From: Amaurobius ferox
Taxonomy: Eukaryota; Arthropoda; Arachnida; Araneae; Amaurobiidae
Direction: 5' to 3'
Length of the DNA: 64,000 nt
Assembly (NCBI GenBank): GCA_951213105.1
Contig: OX578152.1
Span: 103,542,882 to 103,606,881, forward strand
Notes under the pieces: generated by a model
Seen by the model: only the letters and a program-made list of their open reading frames with translations
Told to the model about the DNA's origin: nothing
Database searches by the model: none
Program-made: the position numbers and the translations under genes
In this document: one piece after another, positions 10,863 through 21,400 of the stretch
How the letters are laid out: each line of letters begins with the position of its first letter
How positions within the stretch are numbered: the stretch's first letter is position 1

Positions 10863-11649
10863 ATAAGGTAAATAGTCCTTACCCAAAATTTATTCTACAA
10901 GGACTTACATTTGATGCCTTCACTAAGGGTGGAGTATGGAAACTCCGGTTCTCGAGCACGTAAGAATAAAACACAAGACATACAATAATAACTCTGATTT
11001 AAATTGATCAATTTCTTTAATTTAGCAAATACATATATATATATATATATATCTTGCTTATTCTCAAAGTTACTCATAAATTTATTTTAGTAACACATAT
11101 ATCCATAAGAACTATTTAAGTAACACATATATTTTATAACCAATTATTTAAGAGACACACATATTTATAATAATTACTTAAGTGGCACATATATTTATAA
11201 CACTTTATTCCTATTTACCGAAATAAATGTAGTTCTTTTATTTTGAACACAAGAGCTCGTTACTAAGATTGGAGTTCTTACTCCAGCATTGTTAAAATAT
11301 TCGATACGTGTTATGTGCCTTCCGTGATAATTTTAACAGATGAAATGGTATAAATACCTCATATAATTTTGACTCTTTGATACTTAGTGACATGAGAGAA
11401 CACACTTTGCTGGATACTTGCGTATATTGGCTACGCCACTTGCACCAACTCTATACACACTCATCACATTGATGATCCACGTAGGAGATTTTTTTGGATT
11501 CCCCTAAATTTACGTGCGTCTAGGACGCTGTCGAAATTGAGTCTATCGAACTCTCTGGAACAAACTGTGGAGCCACTTTTTTCTTTACCCCTTGTGGTGT
11601 CATACCACCTCTCAGATTTGTTGTTTGAGATGGAGGGGATGCACGCTGT
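10863..11649. other. Non-coding stretch with (AT)n and degenerate 35-bp tandem repeats
   Basis: Contains (AT)n at about 11,031-11,052, then three or four degenerate units built on 'taacacatatatttataac' (11,085-11,200). A GC-richer portion from 11,400 to 11,640 includes a short hairpin gtggtgtcataccac near 11,599. The GC-rich portion could be a fragment of a longer retroelement, but no protein match was seen. Confidence 0.5.
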
Positions 11650-12727
11650 TTAAATATGTGTGAGTTCCGAGTGGTTCTTGTGGATGCATTTTAAGTGCTG
11701 TTTAGCGTGCTTGGCATCCGTAAATGAAATGTCAACATGTCGTGCAACATCTCAAGGTCTCAAGGACGGGGTATACAGAGTGCCCAGGAGGGGAAAGGAT
11801 TCCCCCCCTTTAAACTCCGAGCGAAGGGAAAAAGAAGTACTAAGAAAGAGAAGCATAGGTTAAGAGAGACATCAGAGCTTTGCTTGGGGGGGGGAGGACG
11901 ACGATCTAAGTCGAGCCCTACGCCAAGTCTTACAGAAGGGGAAAGGTATGCTAGGGCCCAAGCAGGCACCTAGCAAGAGTAAAAAGGAAAGAGGGGGATA
12001 AGCGCGTCCCGAGGAACGCAGGGCCTTGAGCTTGAGACGGGGGGGGGGGGACGTACATAACAAAAAAAAGGAAAACGGTTAGTCGATAAATCGCGAACTC
12101 CCAAATGCTAGGGAGGGCCACGGAGTTAGCAAGAGTTCATAATAAAAGGGGGAGAGCAGATATAAAACAATGCTAGACGAGCCGCCTCCGCTTAGAAGGC
12201 CGAAGAAAAGCATCCATTGTGCGGCGCCCCACCAACGCCCAGGGGCGCTTTCGCGCCTTAGGGTGTGTCGGGTTATACCGCGGGATACTGTCTAACGTGG
12301 AATTATTTACTCTACTGAGATCTCTGAAAATATTTTGAGAGAGTTTTTGAATGTAGTCTAAAAATGGCCTACTATTGAGGTCTCTGTGCAGAACTTCAAG
12401 CCGGACGTAGGTTGGAAACCTGATAAACATACGAAGTGCTTTATTTTGAATAACTTGAAGCTTCCGTAGGTGAATCTCAGCTGCTAGTTCCCCAGACCGG
12501 GGATCCGTACATCATAATTGGACGTATGCAGGACTTGTACAGCAATAACTTATGTCTCGTTGACAGGCGGCTGTTTCCAGCCAAAAGGTGTCGTGCAGCA
12601 TCGTGCTACAGTAGACGCTAGTCTTTTCAGATCACCAAACAATGGAAAGGCTACCTCTGGTGATTCTAGCTCTTTGGTTGTGTCTCCACGGAACTGCAAA
12701 GCCGATAACAAGCAAAGATAAACCGTC
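11650..12727 (-). pseudogene. Jockey-like LINE fragment: reverse transcriptase C-terminus plus 3' UTR
   Basis: Read from 12,600 down, the minus strand gives the segment after the RT catalytic core of jockey-type LINEs: RHKLLLYKSCIRPIMMYGSP, then, after a 1-bp frameshift, HLRKLQVIQNKALRMFI and VRLEVLHRDLN. It ends in a basic tail at 12,173. The intact RT, endonuclease and gag are absent. The rest, to about 11,650, is GC-rich with poly-G/C runs (about 11,885, 12,040) and is taken as the 3' untranslated part. The fragment is 5'-truncated and dead. Its GC content is much higher than the surroundings, in keeping with a foreign insert. Confidence 0.65.
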
Positions 12728-12913
12728 CACATTTTTATAGGATGCTAGTTGCTCAGTAGAAACGCGCGCTATGACCGAAGTAAACACTCATTGGCATTGC
12801 AATTTTAATCATTTGCATACTTGGTATAAAGAAATTTGCATAGGAAATTTCAAGATGATTAGATTATTTAAGGGTACTTAGTTTTTTTGCAAAAGAGTGT
12901 ATATACTCAGTAG

Positions 12914-13133
12914 AAATGAGTAACAAAATTGAGTTTTTTACTTGCCTGTTTATAGCAAAGTCCCAAAACTTCACATGTAGAACAAAACGCTAAATAGTGT
13001 TCTTTAACTGATTTAAAATCCCTACTGTCGCCATCTGGCGGATGAAATGAACAATCTTTCAGACAACATCCTAATGTCACAGATTCTTAAAAACAAATAT
13101 GTGCCAGCCATTTCACAATATGCTATCATTAAT
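12914..13133 (+). repeat. Repeat C, uninterrupted copy
   Basis: About 220 bp, from gagtaacaaaattgagtttt through tgtcgccatctggcggatga to ctatcatt. The same sequence occurs at 25,502-25,576 plus 26,888-27,045, where an R1 copy splits it. This copy thus shows the pre-insertion state. Confidence 0.75.
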
Positions 13134-13321
13134 TTTTTTTTTATTAATGTCGATAGGCTAATTATGTCGATAGGCTAGACCTAAGCCCTTGCAAATCCGT
13201 TTCCAGGATATTAGCATTTTATATAGGGTGGAAATGTCATTTACTCAAAAACTCAATATTTGAAAATTAATTATTCACTTTCATAGTACATAACTGCAAA
13301 ATAGAAAACTGTGTTAGGGTT

Positions 13322-13425
13322 GACAGTTTTATTACGTTTTGCTAATGTATATAGACTTTTACATTTTGTTAATGTATATAGACATTTTTTACTTTTTGTT
13401 AATGTATATAGACCTTTTTTTCTCT
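13322..13425 (+). repeat. Minisatellite, about 27-bp unit, 4 copies
   Basis: Units contain 'tttttgttaatgtatataga'. The orthologous position in copy B (32,517-32,756) has about nine. The 95-codon frame starting at 13,311 is only this repeat being translated and is not a gene. Confidence 0.8.
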
Positions 13426-13511
13426 TGCCTTTCAATGTTTACTTTCTTCAAACCACTTTTGGGGGCATGCAATATTATCAGTACACAGTTAGGTTTAGAT
13501 TTTATATAGGG

Positions 13512-13558
13512 TTGTTGAGACCCAGACCGTCCGACCTCCCAGAAAGGTGTAAAGTAAC
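13512..13558 (-). mobile_element. Tiny hairpin-family insertion T2 (5'-truncated)
   Basis: A 47-bp block flanked by a perfect 14-bp direct repeat gattttatataggg (13,498-13,511 and 13,559-13,572). It contains gagacccagaccgtccgacc and gaaaggtgtaa, the hallmark of the T family. In the sense (minus) orientation it lacks the ccgg-side arm but keeps the 3' side ending in caacaa, as expected for a 5'-truncated retroposed copy. The right duplicate overlaps the mariner terminal repeat, so T2 arrived after the mariner element. Confidence 0.75.
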
Positions 13559-13568
13559 GATTTTATAT

Positions 13569-14260
13569 AGGGTGTCCCAAAATTCACGCAAGATTTGAAT
13601 TTTGCGCCATTTGTGCGATAAAGTGTTGGCAACTAAAAAAGCAAACAACGTGACAGCTGACAGTCTAGGGTTACTAAAAATGGAAAACAACGCGCTAACA
13701 CGAAAGAACAACGCGTTTTCATTGTTGAGCAATATTTTAAAAATAATCTATCGCGACATGATAATCCGGTTTTTTGTGCCTAAATTGCAAAATATGAATT
13801 TGGACGACATGAGGTTTCAACAAGATGGTCCCATATGCCATACAGTCCGAGAAACAATTCAATTACTGCATGAGTCATTGCCTGGTCGTGTAATTTCACG
13901 TTTTGGTGATCAGAAATGACCGCCCAGATCATGCGATTTAACGCCGTTGAACTTTTTTCATTGGGGCGTTTGGAAGTCTAAGATTTATGTCAACAAGCCC
14001 ACGACCACCCACGCCTTGAAGGAAGAATTTGAGAGTTGTATCAACGAAATCTAGCCACATTTATGCAAAACGGTCATGGAAAATATTAACAAAAGAGTGC
14101 GTATGTGCCAGCAAAGCCGTGAAGGCCATTTACCCAATATGCTATTCCATACATAACACTATACTGTATACTTTATGAATCAATAAAAATTTTACAATTT
14201 TTAATTGTAAACCTGTGTTTTCTATCAAAATTACTTCTTGCGTGACTTTTGGGACACCCT
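13569..14260 (+). mobile_element. Internally deleted mariner/Tc1-type element
   Basis: The terminal inverted repeats read agggtgtcccaaaattcacg at the left and agggtgtcccaaaagtcacg inward from the right. Copy B of the segmental duplication lacks the element (gattttgcataatcgatc near 32,828). The flanks are compatible with a TA target. The interior holds the transposase remnant described separately. Confidence 0.8.
13602..14157 (+). pseudogene. Mariner/Tc1-type (IS630 superfamily) transposase remnant
   Basis: The reading frame contains the second catalytic aspartate region (RFQQDGPICHT) followed by LLHESLPGRVISRFGDQ. After an in-frame stop at about 13,917 it continues through the third catalytic region (PRSCDLTPLNFFHWG) and TTTHALKEEFESCINEI to a C-terminal CQQSREGHLPN. 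There are at least two in-frame stops. The first catalytic aspartate and most of the DNA-binding region are deleted: only about 200 residues remain of the usual 340 or so. The copy cannot encode an active transposase. Confidence 0.8.
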
Positions 14261-14330
14261 TTATTATCGATCATTGTTATGCAATAGCAGTTATTTAGTA
14301 ACACAGTAAACTGTAAATGACTGTTTTCAG

Positions 14331-14585
14331 TAGTTATTTACTGTTGCTGTTGCAAACCCAAACCACTCGACTGACCCAAAGGGTTTGTAGCAGCTGTTTG
14401 AGTGGCCGGGTAGTTATTTACTGTTGTTGTTGTTAAAACCCAGACCGTCCGACCTACCAGAAAGGTGTAAGGTAGCTGTTTGGACGTCCGGGAAGGGGTA
14501 GTTATTTACTGTGGAAAACCCAGGCCGTCCAACTCATCCAGAGGACTTCAGCAACTATTTGGACGACCGGATAGTTATTTACTGT
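14331..14585 (-). mobile_element. Three tiny hairpin insertions (T3, T4, T5) in one repeatedly duplicated target
   Basis: The 14-bp word tagttatttactgt occurs at 14,331, 14,411, 14,499 and 14,572. Three different but related blocks lie between them: 14,345-14,410 (66 bp), 14,425-14,498 (74 bp) and 14,513-14,571 (59 bp). Copy B (near 32,910) has a single tagttatttactgt and no insert. The blocks share aacccagaccgtcc/ccaggccgtcc at the left and ttggacg.ccgg at the right, arms that pair imperfectly with each other. They differ at many sites, so they are separate arrivals and not a simple tandem duplication. Confidence 0.8.
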
Positions 14586-15349
14586 GTAAAAACTACAAAT
14601 TTTCCAAATTCATCCATTGTAAGCATATCCTTATTTGCAATCTGTTGATTCCAACATGGTGTTTATGCAGTCTTCAAAATAAAAGTGTTAAAACAAAACT
14701 GTGAGTGAAGATTATGCTCCCATTGCAGACAACAGGATCCACGGTTTGTTTACTTTTATTATGTGCTTAACAATATAGTATTTGCAATAAAAAGCTTGGT
14801 ATCTGCATAAGCAATGATGGCTTGGCATTTGAGGAAGGTACCATCTCAGATAACAAGCTCTCATTGTTTATAAGCTATACAGCAATATATGACATTAAGT
14901 ACCTTTATTAATGGTTTATTATTAGGTTTCACACTCTAGATCATGGAAATAAAACTGTAAATTTATTGTGTGTGTGATTACCAAGAATATATGTTGACTT
15001 TCCCTATAATAATATTATAATTCCCTAATGTATGTGTATTCTCAGCCAACTTTTTTTTTTCAGAATTTTGTTGAAGTTTATAATCTCATTGAAGATCCTT
15101 TTCAATTGCACAATGGTTTTCCAACTGATAAAAGTGTTAATTTTCAGTCTTTATTAAATCTTAGAAATAAATTAAAGTTTTTATGATTCTGAGAACTTTA
15201 TTGAAGGTTTGTTCTACATTTTGAATTTTATTCATCTATAGTTTGTCTATTATCGTAATGATGTAGTTTGTGGAGTGAAATTCCTTGTCCATCCTAAAAG
15301 TTTTGTAAATATCTGAAAAAGAAAACTGGATATAAAAGTTCATAATATA

Positions 15350-16195
15350 TACAGGGTGTCCAGGAAAATTCTTTAAGGACGTTTATTTTTGCAACACTTA
15401 GTCATAGATATATACTTCTTATTGCAAGAATGGTTCAAATGAAATGACAATTTATCATATATTAGTTTTAAAATGAAAATACATTTTTCTAAATTATATG
15501 AAATCTTAACTTTTTTATGGTCCATCGGTTCACAAAATTCCAATTAGCAAAATGTTATTCATACATTGGCATGTAAAACTCGATTTTTTACAAGCGAAAT
15601 TTACCCAGATATGAAACATTAAATTTTATGACTTAAATCACTTTCTCACGTTTGGGAACCATCATTTCGGCTAGTGTAGAGGAGCCTTGTAAAATAAAAA
15701 TAAAAATATTCAGGATATTTGTTTTACAATGCATTTAGTGACATATCGTTAGGGTTAGTCAGGGTGTCCCAGAAAAATTTTTAACACCAAATAATTTGTT
15801 TAGAAGGGAGAATAGGTATTCATAATATGGGGTATATTTGTTAACCAATTGGCATGACTCGAAATTTATTTTGTGTACAACCCCTAAAGTTTTTGGACAA
15901 AAGTGCTAAAGCTTTGAACTAATGTATCTCTGTCAATTTTGTTCATAAGATAATCCAACTTTTTAAATTTTACATGTTAATATATAAATAAAATTTTACT
16001 AATTGGAACTTTGGAAACCGAGGGACGGTGTATAGTTATATTTCTTATATTGTAGACAAATTTATTTTTCGATTTAAAACTGTTATACGATAAATTGTTA
16101 GGTCATTTCAAACATTTTTATAATTGGAAGTATATATATGTGGCTAACAGTTGTGGAAATAAAAGTCATAAAAGGACTTTCGCAGACACCTTGTA
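15350..16195. mobile_element. Non-coding element with gggtgtcc-type terminal inverted repeats, present in both duplication copies
   Basis: The left end reads tacagggtgtccaggaaaat; the right end, read inward, tacaaggtgtctgcgaaagt. A second internal motif cagggtgtcccagaaaaat at about 15,757 suggests two adjacent or nested elements. No reading frame is seen. The same block is at 38,340-39,163, so insertion preceded the segmental duplication. The termini resemble mariner-type ends; the class is tentative. Confidence 0.55.
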
Positions 16196-16414
16196 TATTC
16201 TATTAATATATGTATAAACCCCCTTACTTTTTCATTTGGTTACCCTAAATAGTTTGCTTGGCTATGAACATGATAGTCTAGGGCACCAAAACGAGGTTGG
16301 TTGATTAGGGTTTTGTGGCACACATCCTAAGAGGATATGCTGCATGGTAATAAATACAATTAATTTACTAATCAAAAATAATAACAAGTGTTTTATGCAC
16401 CAAAAAGAGTACAG

Positions 16415-16780
16415 GCAGGCCAGATGTATATACAATATGAATACGATACTTCACATGGGCACCTCAGTCCAGTAGTTAGCATGGATGAATTGGAGCCGGA
16501 CGACTCGAATTTAATTTCTGCCTCTGTCCAAACAACCACTGTGTTCATGTGGAGTATGATCACGTTAAACATATGGATCCGTAAGTCCTTCCAAGAGGTT
16601 GGTTGTAGGATAAGGAGGGTACGGTCCCTATGTATATTTCTTCCACTGGGTTCCAGTCCAAATTGGAGTGGACTTTCCGTCCGTTCAAACATATCACACC
16701 TTTGGGTAGGTCAGATGATCTGGGTCGAGCAAACTATACATCACATGCCCTTAGTAATATAGCTATTTTCCCGATATTTA
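16415..16780 (+). mobile_element. GC-richer insert in copy A: possible tRNA-type SINE plus T-family segment
   Basis: Copy B lacks this block (compare 39,385-39,425). Near 16,472-16,515 the sequence gtagttagcatgg is followed some 30 bases later by gacgactcgaattt. These resemble, imperfectly, the A and B boxes of a tRNA-type pol III promoter. At 16,676-16,733 the minus strand reads gacccagatcatctgaccta and ccaaaggtgtga, matching the T-family hairpin elements. The 124-codon frame at 16,388-16,762 covers the insert but is not protein-like. Confidence 0.45.
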
Positions 16781-17103
16781 CTTGCTTCTTCACTTAACAT
16801 ATACTTATACTTAGAGCAGTCTTTTTATAAGCTCTTTGTTTCAAGTAGTAACAAGTACAAACACTATAAACCACTTTTTAAAAGGCTTTAATTTGTAATT
16901 TCATTTTTATACTTGTAATATAAGTATTGGTTTGTAATTACATAAATTCTGCCAGTTTTTTATTTCAAAGTAGACATAAGATCAATGTATCACTTCCACA
17001 AAATACTGCAAAAATGTATAATATTGTAAATCTTATAGAAGCTTATTATTTTTTTTTATTTCAGTCAGACCTCTTGAATTTACAAGTATTTTTTTATGAA
17101 ACA

Positions 17104-18415
17104 ACAAGAAAGATCAATCATGCTTAAAGCATTGATTATGAAACACTTTCCAACTTCAATGCAATTTTATTTAAACAAGTCTAAAATGCTATACATTCCT
17201 CGGTAATATTTTGAAACTTATCACAATACTGCATTAATTTATTATATTTGAAAACTTAAACCTTCATCGAAAAAAAATGAACTTCATTCAAATGACGGCA
17301 TTGAAATATAAATTGCCTGGTTTAAACATCTCTAAAATGTTATACATTCCTCGGTAATAGTTTTAGAATTATCATAATACTACGATAATTTCTTATATTT
17401 GAAAACTTCACCGAAAACAACTGAAATTAATTCAAATGACGTCATAGAAAAAATAACACGCCTGGATCTCTCTATAAAAACAGGATTTCATTCATAACTT
17501 TCTCCCATTCATTTCATTCATCACAATACTATTATAATTTATTTTATTTCAACATTTTGTTTAAGACTATGGAGCTACAAAAAATTAAACTCTATGCTTG
17601 AAACTTCATCGAAAAAAATCGTCCTTCTCTTTATGAAATCAATTAATATTTCATTCATATCAGCCATGCATACTCCATGGACTAAATTATTTTGTGTTAA
17701 AAAAATGCAGGAATTCTAATACAACTCGTTCTATATATTTTGCTGTTTACATTTTACATAGGTGAAAAATAGGCTTAGTTGTAGAAATAATCAAATTTAG
17801 ATGAGCATTTAAACTCAAATATATTGTCATTGCGTTGTTTCAGTATATAGATGCACAGAATTTAAGCAAAAATAAAGTAGTTTTAGGACGGATACAACAC
17901 TCAATATGAATTAAAAAGAACTTAAAAAAATCACGATTTTGAAACAAGATGGATGCCATATATCATTTTGAAGTGGGTCACGTGATCGTTTCATATCAAG
18001 GTCACGTGATCGTTTCATATAAGAGGTGTAATTATTATTTTAATTTTTATTTAAAAAACTACTGAATATATTTCGCTGAATTATTTTTTATATATTTTAT
18101 GGAACAATTTGAATATTACCTAAAATTTTCGAAGCAATTTGTGAATTTTAAATCCGCTTAAAAAATGTTTGAAAAATTAGGTTCCTTAGGGCTCAATGTA
18201 TTTCATTTTTCGACCCGGGTTCAATCCAAAACTAATTGGGTGATATTATTCATTTATATTCCCATAGGTTCTACAGACCGTCTGAACAACATACTAAAAT
18301 TTCATTTTGATTAAGTCATTTTTACGGCAGTTATCGTGCTAACGGACAGACAGACAGACAGACCGAATGAACAAAGTCATAAACACTTTTCAACTTTGTT
18401 GTAAAGTGTTAAAAA
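17104..18415 (+). repeat. R1 dispersed repeat, copy 2, inserted just beyond the ankyrin stop codon
   Basis: A full-length R1 copy, from caagaaagatcaatcatgct to gtaaagtgttaaaaa. Copy B shows the uninterrupted site (tatgaaacaaaaatatataat near 39,680). The insertion separates the ankyrin pseudogene (stop at 18,431) from the downstream poly-A signal region that copy B still has 52 bp from its stop. The R1 start is nearly palindromic: aatcatgcttaaagcattgatt-like, written here only in outline. Confidence 0.85.
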
Positions 18416-18430
18416 TATATAATTTCAGAA

Positions 18431-21400
18431 TCACTGGTCATGCTGTTCTGAACTGTTGATCAGTAAAGCATAACTCAAAGCTGTCATGCCATGTGCATCA
18501 GTATCATTAATGACAACTCCTTTACTTAGCAAGAATTGAGGAATATCTGTGTTACCATGTATATCAGCAATATGAATTGGTTTCCTACCATTATTATCTG
18601 CAGCATGAATGTCAGCCGCCTTATCAACCAGAAGTTTTGCTACTTTCGTATGGCCATTTTGGATACACCAATGTAATGCAGTCATGTCATTATTGTTTTT
18701 TATTTCAGTATTTGCACCATTCTCCAACAACATAATTGCAGATTCAATATTTCCAGTTTCTGCAGCCCACATTAATGGAGTGCCACCTTCAGTGTCTTGG
18801 GCATTAATGTGCTGACTTACACATTCCTCAGTGTCTTGCATTTTATACAGAACAATTTTTAATACATCCTTGCTTTTACTACTTACTGCTAGGTGTAATA
18901 CAGTATCATGATCATTCCTTGCAAATACATTAGCTCCTTTTTGTAATAAATATTGAACTAATTGTATATGACCATTTTGTGCAGCTATGTGCAGTAGTGT
19001 TCGGTATTTGTCATCTCTATAATCAACATCAATACCTTCATTAATAGAAGCATGGATTAAACTAAGATCTCCTTGCCGAGTAGCTGAAAATATTCTCTTA
19101 ATATGCAACTGTTTTAAAATATCGATTACATTTTCCTCATTTGTGAAGTCTATAGGTGTTTTTTCATCAGCATTTGTAATTGTTGGATCAGACCCTTCCT
19201 CCATCAGATATTTTACAATCTCCAGTTTCTTATTATGGACAGCAAAATGTAAAGGGATATTACCATCACCATTTCTCTCATCGACCAAAGAACCTTTTTC
19301 AATAAGGTATTTAACTACATCCAGTGAACCCCTGAAAGCAGCATAATACAAAGAAATATTACCAAATTTGTTCCCTTTATAATTATTTAATCCTTTTTCC
19401 ACTAAAAATTTAACTACATCTAGATTTCCAGAAAAATGCAAAAGAGTACTATCATTATCAGTTTGTATATTTACATCAGCACCCTTCTGAACTAGATATT
19501 TTAGTGCATCGAAAAATCCAAGTTCAACAACCATATGCAGTATACTGTAGCCTTGCTTATTCTTTACGTTAAAATTGACTGATTTATTGTCACAAAGTAG
19601 CTCTAATACATGCAACAGGTGTTTCAGTTTATTGCAATCTGAATTTCTAATCTGTTCATGGGGATCTCCCCATTCTCCCAATAACACTTCACCATAGTCA
19701 GCAACAACTAAAAAACCAGTTTTAGCTTTTGCAAGAAAACTTGCCATTTTATCTTCATCAACTAAGACTTCATGCCATGTAGCTTGACCTCTATCCTTTC
19801 CTATCACTCTATGGGTGCTCTTTTCTGGCAGCCAGAAGTCTAAAGCAACTACAGAGAGACTACTGAAAGAAGCCCAATGCAGAACAGTATTACCAAATTG
19901 GTCTTTTGCTCCAAAATCAGCATTTTTTTCTATAAGGTATTTTAGTATTCCAAAGTTTTTATTCCGGGCTGCGATGTGCAGAGGTGTAAATCCATGCTTG
20001 TATTTACAATTTACGTGAACCTTATTCTTTATCATTAACATTACTGCAATCAAGTCACCCTGTTTTATAGCATGAAATAGTTCTTGACAGCGAGAGTGTA
20101 AATCAGATAAAAACTGCTCAATATCTGTGAAACCACCATCTTTTGCAGTAACTTGTGGAGTTTTGCCAGCTTTATCACGAATATAGGGATCAGTTCCTTG
20201 CTCTGTGAGGTACCTTACTATCTGTAAGATGTTATTTTGGGCAGCACAGTGTAACGGTGTTTCCCCATAATTGTTCTGCATATCAACAAAAGTACCTATT
20301 TCAATATAGTATGTAACCACATCTAAACAACCATAAGAAGCTGCTAAGTGCAAAGGAATATTACCAAATTCGTTCTTAACATTAATATTGCAACCTTTAT
20401 CCACTAGATATCTAGCTACATCTTGGTGCATGGCAAAGTGCAAGGGAGTGCTTTCATTAATATTTCTTATGTTTACATCGGCACCTTTCTCAACCAGGAA
20501 TTTTAATGCATCTAGAAATCCGACTTGAGTCACCATATGCAGTATAGTGTGAGCAGATATATTTTTTGCAATAAAGTCAACTGCTTCTATATCCCAAATG
20601 TACTTAAATATGTTCAACTGATTTTTCTGTCGAGTAGAATCTAAATTCCTGTCTTTTTCATTGGGCTCCCCCCAGCCGGAACATAATATTTCACCATAGT
20701 CAACAACATCTAAAGCACCAGTTTTAGATTTTGCAAGAAACATTTCCACTTTATCTTCATCAACTTTGACACAATGCCACGCGTTTCTATCTTTATCATC
20801 TCCTCTCACATAATAAATAGTATTATCATCGGACAGCCACATTCGCAATGCCAACTTTTGACTGCTAAAAGAAGTCCAATGCATAACAGTATTGCCAAAC
20901 TGATCTTTGCATTTAAAATCAGCCCCATTTTCATGAAGATATTGGAGTATTTCAAACTCTCCTTCTCTAGCTGCTAAGTGTAGAGGTGTATCCCCATATT
21001 TGTATATAGAATTTACAGAAGTTTTATGGGCTATACATATTTTTACTGTCTCTAAATTTCCTTTATGTATAGCCATAAACAATTTTTTGCAGTGAGAGTG
21101 ATAATCAGATAACATATTTTCAATAGGTATAAAACCTCCATCTGCTATATCTTTTGGAGTTTTTCCATCTTTATTTCTAAGGTAAGAATTAGCACCATTT
21201 TCTATCAAGTATTTTGAAGTATTTAGTTCATTATTTTGAACTGCTAAATGTAGAGGAGTATTGTCCCGATCATTCTTCATATCTAAACATGCACCTTGAT
21301 GTATCAAAACTTTAATCACCTATAGGCACCCGTATTTATCTTCTATTACAGCCATATGTAAAGCAGTATTACCAAACTGATTTTGAGCATCAAAATCTGC

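Noticed and set aside
11660..12063. Several overlapping frames in the GC-rich stretch 11,660-12,063
   Set aside because: They lie on both strands over the same bases in a region that is the 3' part of a LINE fragment; GC-rich sequence has few stops by chance.
13311..13598. 95-codon frame with repeated NVYR motifs
   Set aside because: It is the translated minisatellite; the periodic residues reflect the 27-bp DNA repeat, and the frame ends in a transposon.
16388..16762. 124-codon plus frame and 99-codon minus frame
   Set aside because: Both cover one insertion absent from the sister segment and show no domain; the insert looks SINE-like.
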